A stretch of 64,000 bases of DNA, from the NCBI GenBank assembly GCA_029210125.1, contig JARGPR010000004.1:124001-188000 (forward strand). The letters run 5' to 3'. Of the stretch, positions 10,398 to 18,954 are shown one piece after another. Source of the DNA: Pseudomonadales bacterium. GTDB taxonomy: Bacteria > Pseudomonadota > Gammaproteobacteria > Pseudomonadales > JAHRWD01. The first letter of the stretch is position 1. Each line of letters opens with the position of its first letter. Under the pieces are notes generated by a model. It made no database searches. It was not told the origin of the DNA and worked only from the letters and a program-made list of their open reading frames with translations. Position numbers and translations under genes: made by a program.

Positions 10398-11189
10398 TTA
10401 AAAGCAGTGTTCGGAACTGGGGAATTGGCCGTCGCGTACGGCTTGCCCATACTTTGCAATGGCTTCCTGAATGGAGCTTGCTTCGAGCATAAAGTTTTTT
10501 ACGAATTTTGGCGGGGTATGGGGGGTAATGCCGAGCATATCATGTAGCACCAAAATCTGGCCGTCGGTATCGGGGCCGGCGCCAATGCCGATCACGGGGA
10601 TATCTACCTGTGCACAAATTTCTGCTGCAAGGGGTGCTGGGATTAGCTCAACTAGCAGTAGATCAGCACCCGCCTGTTGCAGTGCTATAGCCTCTTGTTT
10701 CATTAGCTCGGCTTGCTCCTGCTCGCGCCCCTGGACACGGTAGCCGCCTAATTTATGAACTTGCTGGGGAGCAAGCCCTATATGCGCGCAGGTTGGGATG
10801 CCGTAGTCGTTTAACAGTTGAATGGTCTCTACGATACGGCCATTTTTTTCCAGCTTGATCACTTCTGCACCGGCTTGCATTAACCGGCTTGCATTAGTCA
10901 GTGCAAGCTCTTCGGTACAATAGCTCATGAAAGGCAGGTCAGAAATCAGCAGGCTTTTTGAACGGCTCTGGGCAACGCAGCGGGTATGGTAAACCATGTC
11001 ATCCACTGTGACAGGCACTGTACTATTTTTTCCCTGGAGCACCATGCCTAGTGAATCACCGACCAGGATTACTTCAATTTCAGCATCGCTTACCACTTGT
11101 GCAAAACTGGAATCGTATGCGGTCAAGCAGGCAAATTTATTACCATTCTGTTTGATTTTATTGAGGGTGCGCAGGGTTATATTTTTCAT
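10398..11189 (-). CDS. panB: 3-methyl-2-oxobutanoate hydroxymethyltransferase
   Basis: PanB transfers the methylene group of 5,10-methylene-THF to 2-oxoisovalerate, giving ketopantoate, the first committed step of pantothenate synthesis. The 263-residue TIM-barrel protein has the metal and substrate motifs VGDSLGMVLQG, the catalytic Glu region VELIPAPLAAEI and IGIGAG.DTDGQILV. The upstream deoxynucleoside kinase gene ends 4 bp before, and panC begins 17 bp after, so the genes form one minus-strand operon. The one-carbon donor links this gene to the nearby folK. Confidence 0.96.
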   Translation of the reverse strand: MKNITLRTLNKIKQNGNKFACLTAYDSSFAQVVSDAEIEVILVGDSLGMVLQGKNSTVPVTVDDMVYHTRCVAQSRSKSLLISDLPFMSYCTEELALTNASRLMQAGAEVIKLEKNGRIVETIQLLNDYGIPTCAHIGLAPQQVHKLGGYRVQGREQEQAELMKQEAIALQQAGADLLLVELIPAPLAAEICAQVDIPVIGIGAGPDTDGQILVLHDMLGITPHTPPKFVKNFMLEASSIQEAIAKYGQAVRDGQFPSSEHCF

Positions 11190-11193
11190 CGGG

Positions 11194-11844
11194 CTATATT
11201 AGTTTGGGTCCGGGGTTAAAGTAATGCCGACCTCTGTGAGCGGTTTTGATCTGGTCGACCAACATCTGAAAACCATGATTATCGCTTACGAAATCGATCT
11301 CCGCAGCATTGATAATCAGTAGCGGAGATCGATCATAGTAATGGAAAAAGCGCGTGTAAGCCTCATTAATCTTATCCAGATATTCTTTTCGGACCGTCTG
11401 CTCGTAAGGGATACCTCTTTTTTGAATACGTTGAGTCAGAATGGAGGTTGGTGCCTGAAGATAGATCACTAAATCTGGTGTTGGCACGTCGATGGTGAGG
11501 TGATTGTATATTTGATCGTAGAGGTTGAGTTCCTCTTCATCGAGGATCAGTGATGCGAATAAACGGTCTTTTTCGATTAAGAAATCAGAGATTCGAACCG
11601 GTGTAAAAATATCGCTCTGTCGAATCGCCTGTGTTTGTTGGGCGCGCTGCAGCAGAAAAAATAGCTGGGTAGCGAGACCTGAGGCCTTGGGGTTTCGATA
11701 AAAATCTGCCAAAAATGGATTCTGATCCGCATCCTCTAGCAGAGTGTCATAGTTAAAAGTTGATGCTAAACGTTTTACCAGAGTGGTTTTACCCACTCCA
11801 ATGGGGCCTTCAACGACAATATATCCAGGTGTAGTTGAGTGCAT
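11194..11844 (-). CDS. Deoxynucleoside kinase family protein
   Basis: A 216-residue dNK/dCK/dGK-type P-loop kinase. The Walker A motif EGPIGVGKTTL is at residues 12-22, followed by the family EDADQNPFLADFY substrate loop and the FLIEKDRLFA/ERS-like region; the lid-type RIQKRGIPYEQ follows near 160. Members phosphorylate deoxyadenosine, deoxyguanosine or pyrimidine deoxynucleosides for salvage. Many gammaproteobacteria carry this gene between folK and panB, as here. Exact nucleoside preference cannot be read from the sequence. Confidence 0.85.
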   Translation of the reverse strand: MHSTTPGYIVVEGPIGVGKTTLVKRLASTFNYDTLLEDADQNPFLADFYRNPKASGLATQLFFLLQRAQQTQAIRQSDIFTPVRISDFLIEKDRLFASLILDEEELNLYDQIYNHLTIDVPTPDLVIYLQAPTSILTQRIQKRGIPYEQTVRKEYLDKINEAYTRFFHYYDRSPLLIINAAEIDFVSDNHGFQMLVDQIKTAHRGRHYFNPGPKLI

Positions 11845-11870
11845 GGCTCAGTATAAAGCCTCAGGCGGTA

Positions 11871-12458
11871 TCATGCTGGATGACCTCGTCGCCCCTGCGG
11901 GTTGGAGGTTGAAATATGCTCGGTGCCCGGTTGGATTTGATCTTGAAAATTTGCAACGATTTTTAATGGTTCAAAATCAGCCTTGTTGAGTGCGGTTCGT
12001 AGCGATTGCCCACAGGGTAGTATGAGATCGTTTGTAAGCTCAGCTAAGGGGATGACCACAAAATTTCGGTTTAGCATCTCGGGGTGGGGAATCTGTAGTC
12101 GTTCCGATAGAATTTGCTGATCGCCAAATAATAAAATATCGAGATCAAGCGTCCGGGATTGCCAGCGTTTATGGGAACGAGTGCGGCCCTGCTGTTGCTC
12201 AATCTGCTGTAATTCGTCAAGTAACCGCTCGGCGTTTAATTGGGTGTGGATTTCCGCAACTGCGTTAATGTAATTGGGTTGGTTTGGTTTGGCTGCGGCG
12301 CTGCTGCTGCGTAACGGCTCGCTGATATAAAAGCCAGAAACCTTTTTGCGGCTGCATTGAGGGATCTTGCCCAGTTGCTCGCAGGCGCGCTGGATTTGTT
12401 GCACAGGGTCATTCAGATTGCTACCCAGGCCGATAAAGCTGCGAGTCCAGGTTTTCAT
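11871..12458 (-). CDS. folK: 2-amino-4-hydroxy-6-hydroxymethyldihydropteridine pyrophosphokinase
   Basis: HPPK transfers pyrophosphate from ATP to 6-hydroxymethyl-dihydropterin in folate synthesis. Visible hallmarks are the N-terminal FIGLGSNLNDP, the RTRSHKRWQSRTLDLDILLFGD segment with the two metal-binding Asp residues, and IPHPEMLNRNFVVIPL. The 195-residue length is a little longer than the E. coli enzyme (159) because of an extended tail. Its ATG overlaps the pcnB stop by 4 bp (ATGA), so translation is coupled. pcnB-folK-panB is the Pseudomonas order. Confidence 0.95.
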   Translation of the reverse strand: MKTWTRSFIGLGSNLNDPVQQIQRACEQLGKIPQCSRKKVSGFYISEPLRSSSAAAKPNQPNYINAVAEIHTQLNAERLLDELQQIEQQQGRTRSHKRWQSRTLDLDILLFGDQQILSERLQIPHPEMLNRNFVVIPLAELTNDLILPCGQSLRTALNKADFEPLKIVANFQDQIQPGTEHISTSNPQGRRGHPA

Positions 12459-13783
12459 GGGCTGTTGCCATTTTTGGGTTTTCGGCGCCGCGGTTTTGAA
12501 CGCTTTCGTTTATTGCCGGGCAGAGCATCAATTAACGAGTCCCGCCCCTCTCTATTAGCATCCTGAAAGTCTGTCCACCAGCTTCCAGCTTGATCAAGTT
12601 GTTCGCCGGATTGTTCCCGCAGCAGTAAAAAATCATAGGCGGCTCGGAATCTGGGGTGTTCAAGCAGCGGAAAAATACGGTTTTTACGGCGTTGAATCAG
12701 TCTTGGCTGCAGCTCCCATATTTCACGAATATTCTGGGTGAAACGGCGCGGGATGGAAACATAGGTTTGTTGGGCGGCGATAGCGGCCTGTGAAGCCTTT
12801 TGAAGCGCAGGTATTGGCGGCTCGCCGTCACCGAGCAGCTGCTGGTAACGCTGACTGGCCTGAGGCCATAACAAAACAGAAAATAGAAAAGCGGGCACTA
12901 CAGGTTTGCCCTGCTCCACTCGGTTGTCGCTATTGATCAGTGCCTGACTAATGAATAGCTGCAGCGATTCGCTGCTGCGAATCTGTACATCAGCTTCGGG
13001 AAACATTGCTTCAAATAATCCATATTGAAGCATCATGTGGTAGGTTTCATGGCCATAACCCGCCAAAAATAGTTTGTTCACCTCTTCAAACAGTCGCGCA
13101 GGGGAAACATCTCGCAGTAATCTCGCATTTTCTTTAATAGGGGCTGCTGTATCCGGATCCAGTTGAAAGGCTAATTTTGATGCAAGTCGGATTGCACGAA
13201 TCATGCGTACCGGGTCTTCTCGGTATCGCTGTAGCGGATCACCAATTATTTTTAGCTTACGTTGCTTTAGATCTTCAAGTCCGCCGGTATAGTCGACCAG
13301 GCTGAAATCTTTGATATCGTAGTACAGTGCATTTACTGTGAAATCTCTTCGGAAGGCATCTTCTTCAATAGAGCCAAACTGATTGTCCCGGATGATTTGG
13401 CCGGTCGAACCAAGCTGGAATAGATCCTTCCCAGACTGCTTTGGTTTGGTTTCGCTAGCGGCCCTAAAGGTGGAAACCTCAATGATTTCACGGCCGTCGC
13501 GAACATGTACGATCTGAAAGCGCCGACCAATTATCCTGGAGCGTTTAAAAAGGCCGTGGATCTGTTCCGGAGTGGCATCGGTAGCCACATCGAAGTCCTT
13601 GGGTTTGATGTCAAGTAATGGGTCGCGAACGCCTCCCCCAACTAATAGTGCGCGATAGCCCGCATCGGATAAGCGTTGCAGTACTTTTAATGCTGCGGAG
13701 CTCAGTATGCTGCGTGAGAGCGTATGCTCGTTTCTAGGAATGACGTGCTGTAAATCGCTAGGGGATTCGGATTTGGAAACCAA
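12455..13783 (-). CDS. pcnB: Poly(A) polymerase I
   Basis: PcnB adds 3' poly(A) tails that mark RNAs for decay. The 442-residue protein carries the class II nucleotidyltransferase head, LVGGGVRD at 47-54 and DFDVAT at 63-68 with the two catalytic Asp residues, then the RRDFTVNALYYD motif and the RNA-binding domain; the C-terminus is very basic (KRKRSKPRRRKPKN), as usual. The frame opens only after a TGA 17 bases upstream, and the first usable codon is TTG 13783, which has no clear ribosome site, so the start is less sure. It lies immediately downstream of the CrcZ-like RNA, as in Pseudomonas. Confidence 0.94.
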   Translation of the reverse strand: MVSKSESPSDLQHVIPRNEHTLSRSILSSAALKVLQRLSDAGYRALLVGGGVRDPLLDIKPKDFDVATDATPEQIHGLFKRSRIIGRRFQIVHVRDGREIIEVSTFRAASETKPKQSGKDLFQLGSTGQIIRDNQFGSIEEDAFRRDFTVNALYYDIKDFSLVDYTGGLEDLKQRKLKIIGDPLQRYREDPVRMIRAIRLASKLAFQLDPDTAAPIKENARLLRDVSPARLFEEVNKLFLAGYGHETYHMMLQYGLFEAMFPEADVQIRSSESLQLFISQALINSDNRVEQGKPVVPAFLFSVLLWPQASQRYQQLLGDGEPPIPALQKASQAAIAAQQTYVSIPRRFTQNIREIWELQPRLIQRRKNRIFPLLEHPRFRAAYDFLLLREQSGEQLDQAGSWWTDFQDANREGRDSLIDALPGNKRKRSKPRRRKPKNGNSP

Positions 13784-13867
13784 AATAGGGAGGCAAGATC
13801 AGTAAGTTAGGGGCTGGAAGGTTTTATATAAATGAGGAGTGATTCTAGCGGATAGAAACCATAACGG

Positions 13868-14078
13868 AAAGAGGCGAGTATGTGTTTGCATACTCGCCTC
13901 TTATTTACACCGGAATACTATTTGCTGCTTTAATACCCAATTATTATTTTTAATTGACTGGGTTATGTAAGTTACAAATCCTTCCCAACAGTTTTCGGCT
14001 CAGATATATACGTTTTTATTATTATTGATCCGTTTGCCCTATTTTTATTATTTATTGTTTTTATTATTTTTTGTAGCG
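13868..14078 (-). ncRNA. crcZ: CrcZ-type small RNA (candidate)
   Basis: In Pseudomonas, CrcZ lies between cbrB and pcnB, is transcribed from a sigma-54 promoter activated by CbrB, and sequesters Hfq/Crc through A-rich AANAANAA motifs, relieving catabolite repression. All of these parts are visible here on the minus strand: correct flanking genes, a -24/-12 promoter at 14087-14105, three A-rich tracts (within 14038-14074, 14011-14027 and 13938-13955; for example AATAATAATAAAAAC) and a 12-bp terminator hairpin at 13871-13900. The predicted length is about 210 nt, shorter than the roughly 400 nt of P. aeruginosa CrcZ. The ends are predicted from the promoter and hairpin, not measured. Confidence 0.82.
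13871..13900 (-). terminator. Terminator of the CrcZ-like RNA
   Basis: GAGGCGAGTATG, 6-base loop, CATACTCGCCTC: a perfect 12-bp stem. On the minus strand it is followed by TTTCC, a short U tract. No annotated coding gene ends nearby on either strand, so the hairpin must close a non-coding transcript; it lies about 90 bases before pcnB. Confidence 0.85.
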
Positions 14079-14086
14079 CGTTATAT

Positions 14087-14105
14087 ATAGCGGCTATCGT
14101 GCCAA
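14087..14105 (-). promoter_or_regulatory. Sigma-54 (-24/-12) promoter for the CrcZ-like RNA
   Basis: The minus strand reads TTGGCACGATAGCCGCTAT. The invariant GG (14103-14102) and GC (14091-14090) are exactly 10 bases apart, and TTGGCACG matches the -24 consensus perfectly; the -12 element CCGCT is weaker than TTGCA/T. The start of transcription would fall near 14078. CbrB, encoded just upstream, is a sigma-54 activator. Confidence 0.82.
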
Positions 14106-14163
14106 TTCTTGTATTCTTATATAAAACAATTAGTTGGGGAAATGCAGGGTGTATTCTGGTTAG

Positions 14164-14227
14164 GGTGTTACCAGAATAGTGTTACCTTTCTACACAATAG
14201 TAATGGCTATTTGTTACTGGTAACACC
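14164..14227. promoter_or_regulatory. Probable CbrB upstream activating sites
   Basis: Four copies of one hexamer are packed into about 60 bp: TGTTAC at 14166-14171, 14180-14185 and 14212-14217, and its complement GTAACA at 14220-14225. Two lie within a perfect 11-bp inverted repeat (GGTGTTACCAG / CTGGTAACACC). I recall TGTTAC/GTAACA half-sites as the CbrB recognition element at Pseudomonas crc RNA promoters. They lie 60-125 bp upstream of the -24 element, the usual enhancer distance. Confidence 0.75.
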
Positions 14228-14349
14228 AGGGATGTTTTTTAGGATGGAATCTATTGGTGTAGCTGGGGAGCGACGGGCGTGTGACTATTTCGACTTAATG
14301 AGTTCTTTTTATAATACGAATATTTTTTAATGATAGGTGGGCAAAGTGG

Positions 14350-15696
14350 TTAGCGCTGGCGGTTGCGGGGAATACCAAAGCGTTGTCGCCGTTCCCAAAG
14401 TGATTTACGGCTGATGCCAAGTTTGCGAGCCAGCTCGGTTTCGTTCATATCCGTTTCATGTTCTGATACAAATTCAATGAAGTATTCTTCCATAGAAAGG
14501 GCCTTTGAGGCTTCTTCATTGTGGTCAGAAACCTTCAGTGAAAGATGAGTGCTGTCGATCTGGCTGTTATCTGATAGCACAATCGCACGCTCGATGGCAT
14601 TTTCGAGCTCCCTGACGTTGCCGGGCCAGCTATGCTGACAAATCGCTTTAGTGGCACGGCTGGTGAAGGTCATGGCTGGGCGATCAAATTTTTGGCGGAG
14701 TTTATCGAGGATCGCATTGGCTAGCTCAAGGGGGTCATTGTCACGATCCCGCAATGGCGGCACGAGTAGGGGCATCACATTGATACGATAGAATAGATCC
14801 TCTCGAAACTGTTTTTCCGCGACCATTTGTGCGAGATCCCGGTGGGTTGCGCTAATGAGGCGGATATTCACTTTTATTGGTTTGACTGCCCCAAGGCGTC
14901 TCACCTCACCTTCCTGTAGCACCCGCAAAAGCCGCGCTTGAGCCTCAATGGGTAATTCACCAATTTCATCGAGCAATAAGGTTCCGCCATCAGCAGCTTC
15001 AATTAAGCCACTACGGTCACTGTCTGCTCCGGTGAAAGCCCCTTTTTGGTGGCCAAACAGCTCCGATTCGATCAAAGATTCCGGGATAGCCGCACAGTTG
15101 ACGGAAACCATAGGGGCATCTTTACGTGGGCCAAGGGCATGAATTGATTTGGCTACAAGTTCCTTGCCAGTACCTGATTCACCCTGGATTAACACGGTAG
15201 TATCGGTCATGGCCACTTTACGAATGGTTTTGAAAAGCGTATTCATAGCCGAGCTACTGCCAATCATGCCGGCTAAACCATTTGTTTGTTGCGCTGATTC
15301 GGTTATATCGTTGCCATCGGGCGTCGAGCTTTGATGTTCAGTCAAAATCCGAGCAATAGTCGATAACATTTCGTTGTGATCGAAGGGTTTTGCAATGTAA
15401 TCAACCGCTCCAAGTTTCATAGAATCAACTGCTGAACGCAGGCTTGCGTAGCTGGTCATGATCAATACGGGCGTGTTTTGTGCGTGCGCTATCAGTTCCG
15501 TTCCCGGAGCGCCAGGCAAACGAAGGTCACTAACAATCATATCGAAACTATCGAGGTCGAGCTGATTAGCGTCCTCCACAGAAGCGGCTTCATCCACCTG
15601 GTAATGGTTGCGTTCCAACAGTTTTTTTAGCGCGGTGCGGATGATCTCTTCATCTTCAACGATCAGTATATGGTTCATTGTTGTTGATTGGCTCAA
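14350..15696 (-). CDS. cbrB: Sigma-54-dependent response regulator CbrB
   Basis: NtrC-class activator, 448 residues. Domains in order: receiver (phosphoacceptor Asp57 in IVSDLRLPG, conserved Lys in AKPFD), AAA+ sigma-54 interaction domain with Walker A GESGTGKE at 172-179 and the sigma-54-contacting GAFTGA at 219-224, and a C-terminal Fis-type helix-turn-helix (ETELARKLGISRKSLWERRQ). Neighbouring cbrA, cbrX-like, gluQ and pcnB identify it as CbrB, which controls use of amino acids and other poor carbon sources. Its likely targets lie just downstream, at the CrcZ promoter. P. aeruginosa CbrB is slightly longer (478). Confidence 0.93.
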   Translation of the reverse strand: MSQSTTMNHILIVEDEEIIRTALKKLLERNHYQVDEAASVEDANQLDLDSFDMIVSDLRLPGAPGTELIAHAQNTPVLIMTSYASLRSAVDSMKLGAVDYIAKPFDHNEMLSTIARILTEHQSSTPDGNDITESAQQTNGLAGMIGSSSAMNTLFKTIRKVAMTDTTVLIQGESGTGKELVAKSIHALGPRKDAPMVSVNCAAIPESLIESELFGHQKGAFTGADSDRSGLIEAADGGTLLLDEIGELPIEAQARLLRVLQEGEVRRLGAVKPIKVNIRLISATHRDLAQMVAEKQFREDLFYRINVMPLLVPPLRDRDNDPLELANAILDKLRQKFDRPAMTFTSRATKAICQHSWPGNVRELENAIERAIVLSDNSQIDSTHLSLKVSDHNEEASKALSMEEYFIEFVSEHETDMNETELARKLGISRKSLWERRQRFGIPRNRQR

Positions 15697-15784
15697 AGGC
15701 GAGTTTGGTTTAACTCAGGTTCTACAAATAGTGGTTATGGTAGCACTTGTAGGTCGGTGTTAGCAGGTGGGATTAAGTATAGGT

Positions 15785-18739
15785 TTAGGTGTTGAGTGGT
15801 AAAACTACGACAATTTTAGTGCCGGTATCGTCTTCATAGAGAGGGCTATGAATTTCGATACGGCCACCGTGATTATTGACGATATTAAAGGCCACAGCCA
15901 TTCCCAGGCCGGTACCGTCACCGGGGTCCTTGGTGGTGAAGAAAGGTTCAAATATCCGGTTTTGGATGTTGGGTGCGATACCTGGCCCCTGATCGATAAT
16001 TTCGATGGAGACCGATTCATCGCTGAGTGTTTGTCGTACTTCAATCCGCTGCCCTGGCTCTGAAACGCTTAGTGCATTGGAGAGTAGGTTCACAAATACC
16101 TGCTGCAATTGGGCCGCGCTTCCCAGCACTAAATTGGCTGAGGGACAGCGATTAACTAACTTAATCTGTTTGAAATTTACGTTAAGCTGCAGCAGGTCCA
16201 TTGCTTTTTGAACGCACAAATGGAGATTGACCGGTTTGAGTTGTTTTGCGACCGGGTTGTGCCCACCATGCGCATAACCTACAAGGGTTTGAACGGTATC
16301 GCTGATCCGGCGGGTTTGGCTCAGAATTTGTTGGGTCGCCTCTAGCACATCCGGGTTATCAAATTCACTTTCGAGGTTTTGCGCAAGGCAGGCAATGCCA
16401 GTAACCGGGTTGCCAATTTCATGGGCGATACCTGCGGCAAAACGGCCAATCGAGGCCAGTCGTTCGCTGTGAAGTAATTGCTGCTCAAGGTTTCGGGTAT
16501 CGGTTCGTTCTTCTAATAACAAAACCAGACCGCCGACTTCGTTGGATGCGTATTCGGCAATGTTGGATTTATGCAGACTAACCCAACGATTTTCCTCCTC
16601 AAAACTGATTTCTTGCTGAGGCCGATGGGTATTTGGGTCTGCGAGAAAATCGAGTAATACGGAGCGCCACGGTTCCGCCAGGGCAGCCAGGTCTGAGCCG
16701 ATCACATCGGCAGAGCCGATGCCGGTCATTGACTCCATTGCTTTGTTCCACATCAGGATTTCCTTGTCCGCTCCCAGGGAGCACACGCCAATGGGCAACG
16801 TCCATAGGGTTTGCCGATGGTAGCGGCGTAGATTGTCTAGCTCCGCCGTAAGCCCGGTCAGGTCATTTTTGAAATCTTCCAGGCGGCTTTCAATAAAGTG
16901 GATATCTTCAATGTCGTACTCCTGGCCGGAATCTTTATAGGGTAACGCTCTCGAAATCATTGAGCGTGCCATCGAAGCACCGACCCGACCGGAAAGATTA
17001 ATCTCGATTTGATCCCGCAGGCGACGTAATGCATAGGGGCGTTTTTCACCGATATTGATATCGATCTCCCGCATCCCCTGGTAGACCTCTTTGATAGCAC
17101 TTTTCTCTCCCAGTGCGATGGACAGTTGCTCAATGAAACGCTCCGGAGAATCAAGAGTCAACTCGCGTCGTTGGGGCTTTCGGATACTATCGACTGAACA
17201 AACTTCAGCGGCATTTTTTTCATCTGGGCGAGCTTTAGAGACTGAAGATACCAGGGCAAATAGAAGGATATTGATGCTAAGTGAAGCAACTGCAACTAGC
17301 GACCAGCTGTCCTCATCAAGGTGTAAACCAAGGTCTGGAAAAAGCAGCGAAAAATCCTGTAGATCCGCAACTAACGGAAGCAACATCCCGGCAAACCAGA
17401 TGCTGTACCCTGCTATCAGACCACTGATAAAACCATTGCGGTTTGCTGCAGGCCAATATAAAACTCCCAGCAAACCGGGCAATAACTGCAACGTTGCGAT
17501 GAATGCCACCAGGCTCAGGTTGGATAGATCCTGCAGCCCGCTTAGCTGGCTATGGAGGGCATAGGCTCCCAAAATGATCAGTACTATCAGCCAGCGCTGG
17601 GCACTCAGTATCCATCGATACAAATTATCCCGGTTGGCAGGCTGATAATAGGGAAGTACCAAATGATTCAGGCAGATAGAGGATAATGCAACCGTGGTTG
17701 CAATCATCAAGCCGCTGGCGGCTGCAATGCAACCAATTAGTGCCGCGATGGTCAGGGATGGTGACTGTAGAGCGATGCCCAGACCAAGTGTGTAATACTC
17801 TGGTTGGGTTTCGATATTGACCAGATTGGCGCTCCACAGAATCGGTAACACCGGCAGGCTCATTAATAACAGATAAAGCGGAAAACCCCAGCTGGCGGTT
17901 TTCATGGCGGATAGATCTGTGTTTTCGGTGAAAGCCATTTGAAACATGTGGGGCATCACCACTGCAGCGGAGAAAAAGACCAGTAGCAATATTCTCGATG
18001 AATATTGTTGCAGTGGGTAGTGCAGGGTTGCGGTTAAATCAGGATTTTGCGAAACCCACTGATCAAGGTTTTCGATACCATCGAAAACCTGAAACACGAC
18101 GACAAGACCGATAAACCCGAACGCGATCAGTTTGACCAGTGAATTAAAGGCAATTGCAGTAATCATGCCTTGATGTGATTCCCGCTGGGAGTTACGGCGG
18201 GCGCCAAACAATAGCGTAAACACAACGATCAATAAGCAGAAAAATGTAGCTAGCTGATCCTGGGTAAACTGGCGAGAACTCTCGTCAGAGGATGTACCAA
18301 GGGTAATGATATGCACGATATCCGTCACCGCCTGGATCTGTAATGCCAGCAGCGGTAGTAATCCTGTTAGCAACAGGATGGCGGTTAATACACCTGCGCC
18401 GGTACTGCGATACCGAAATGAAAACAGGTCAGCCAGTGAATTTAGCTGATATGAGCGGGTAATACCTAACAGTGGTGTTAGTAAAATTGGAGCTAATAAG
18501 AACGCCCCACTGATACCCAGGTAGTAAAACAGAAAACTGTAACCGTACTGATTTGCAAACCCTACCGACCCAAATAGTGCCCATGCACTGGCGTACACCC
18601 CCAAAGACAATACATATACGGCAGGATGTCGACTGATTTTTTTTGGAATCAAGCTTTTGTCGGTGGCGTATGCGACGCCAAACAAAAGTGCCAGATAACC
18701 TGCGACCAGCAGTGCTACATAGCTCAGATCAAGATTCAT
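15785..18739 (-). CDS. cbrA: Sensor histidine kinase CbrA (transporter-like N-terminus)
   Basis: CbrA is a membrane kinase of 984 residues, close to the 983 of Pseudomonas. The first 510 or so residues form about 13 transmembrane helices of the sodium/solute symporter (SSS) fold; a linker (STAC-like) and a PAS domain (about 640-740) follow, then the HisKA domain with phosphorylated His773 in IAHEIGNPVTG and a C-terminal ATPase domain with N, G1 (DQGPGIAP) and G2 (GDGTGLGMAVA) boxes. The Pseudomonas protein transports histidine and signals to CbrB. The start overlaps the end of the CbrX-like gene by 11 bp, so its translation is probably coupled. Confidence 0.94.
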   Translation of the reverse strand: MNLDLSYVALLVAGYLALLFGVAYATDKSLIPKKISRHPAVYVLSLGVYASAWALFGSVGFANQYGYSFLFYYLGISGAFLLAPILLTPLLGITRSYQLNSLADLFSFRYRSTGAGVLTAILLLTGLLPLLALQIQAVTDIVHIITLGTSSDESSRQFTQDQLATFFCLLIVVFTLLFGARRNSQRESHQGMITAIAFNSLVKLIAFGFIGLVVVFQVFDGIENLDQWVSQNPDLTATLHYPLQQYSSRILLLVFFSAAVVMPHMFQMAFTENTDLSAMKTASWGFPLYLLLMSLPVLPILWSANLVNIETQPEYYTLGLGIALQSPSLTIAALIGCIAAASGLMIATTVALSSICLNHLVLPYYQPANRDNLYRWILSAQRWLIVLIILGAYALHSQLSGLQDLSNLSLVAFIATLQLLPGLLGVLYWPAANRNGFISGLIAGYSIWFAGMLLPLVADLQDFSLLFPDLGLHLDEDSWSLVAVASLSINILLFALVSSVSKARPDEKNAAEVCSVDSIRKPQRRELTLDSPERFIEQLSIALGEKSAIKEVYQGMREIDINIGEKRPYALRRLRDQIEINLSGRVGASMARSMISRALPYKDSGQEYDIEDIHFIESRLEDFKNDLTGLTAELDNLRRYHRQTLWTLPIGVCSLGADKEILMWNKAMESMTGIGSADVIGSDLAALAEPWRSVLLDFLADPNTHRPQQEISFEEENRWVSLHKSNIAEYASNEVGGLVLLLEERTDTRNLEQQLLHSERLASIGRFAAGIAHEIGNPVTGIACLAQNLESEFDNPDVLEATQQILSQTRRISDTVQTLVGYAHGGHNPVAKQLKPVNLHLCVQKAMDLLQLNVNFKQIKLVNRCPSANLVLGSAAQLQQVFVNLLSNALSVSEPGQRIEVRQTLSDESVSIEIIDQGPGIAPNIQNRIFEPFFTTKDPGDGTGLGMAVAFNIVNNHGGRIEIHSPLYEDDTGTKIVVVLPLNT

Positions 18740-18905
18740 CAGATTCTTTTAGTTGCTGGGTTAACAGCGCAAAAATTATGATGGCCAGCCATATCATTTG
18801 AGGTTGGTACCAGGAACTACCTGCGGAGCCGAGCCAATCCTGTACCCCAGGAAAAAACAGCAGCACACCTATGACCAGCAGCATCACCGATCGCTGTACA
18901 TACAT
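18729..18905 (-). CDS. CbrX-like small membrane protein
   Basis: A 58-residue protein with two hydrophobic helices (SVMLLVIGVLLFFPGV and MIWLAIIIFALLTQQL) and an acidic tail. A longer frame opens at 18965, but ATG 18905 has AAGGAG at a 7-base spacing and no overlap with gluQ, so I prefer it. Its stop codon lies inside cbrA (11-bp overlap). In Pseudomonas a small gene named cbrX sits in this place, overlaps cbrA and affects its translation; I infer the same role. The identity rests on position, size and topology, not on aligned sequence. Confidence 0.75.
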   Translation of the reverse strand: MYVQRSVMLLVIGVLLFFPGVQDWLGSAGSSWYQPQMIWLAIIIFALLTQQLKESDES

Positions 18906-18954
18906 ATAAATACTCCTTGGATTGGTTTGAGAGAAACAGTCATGGCTACGATTG

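Noticed and set aside
14109-14330. 73-codon TTG-started ORF on the + strand
   Set aside because: It overlaps the CbrB-site and sigma-54 promoter region on the opposite strand, has no ribosome site and reads as non-coding.
17091-17564. 157-codon ORF antisense to cbrA
   Set aside because: Shadow frame of a well-supported kinase gene; no family resemblance.
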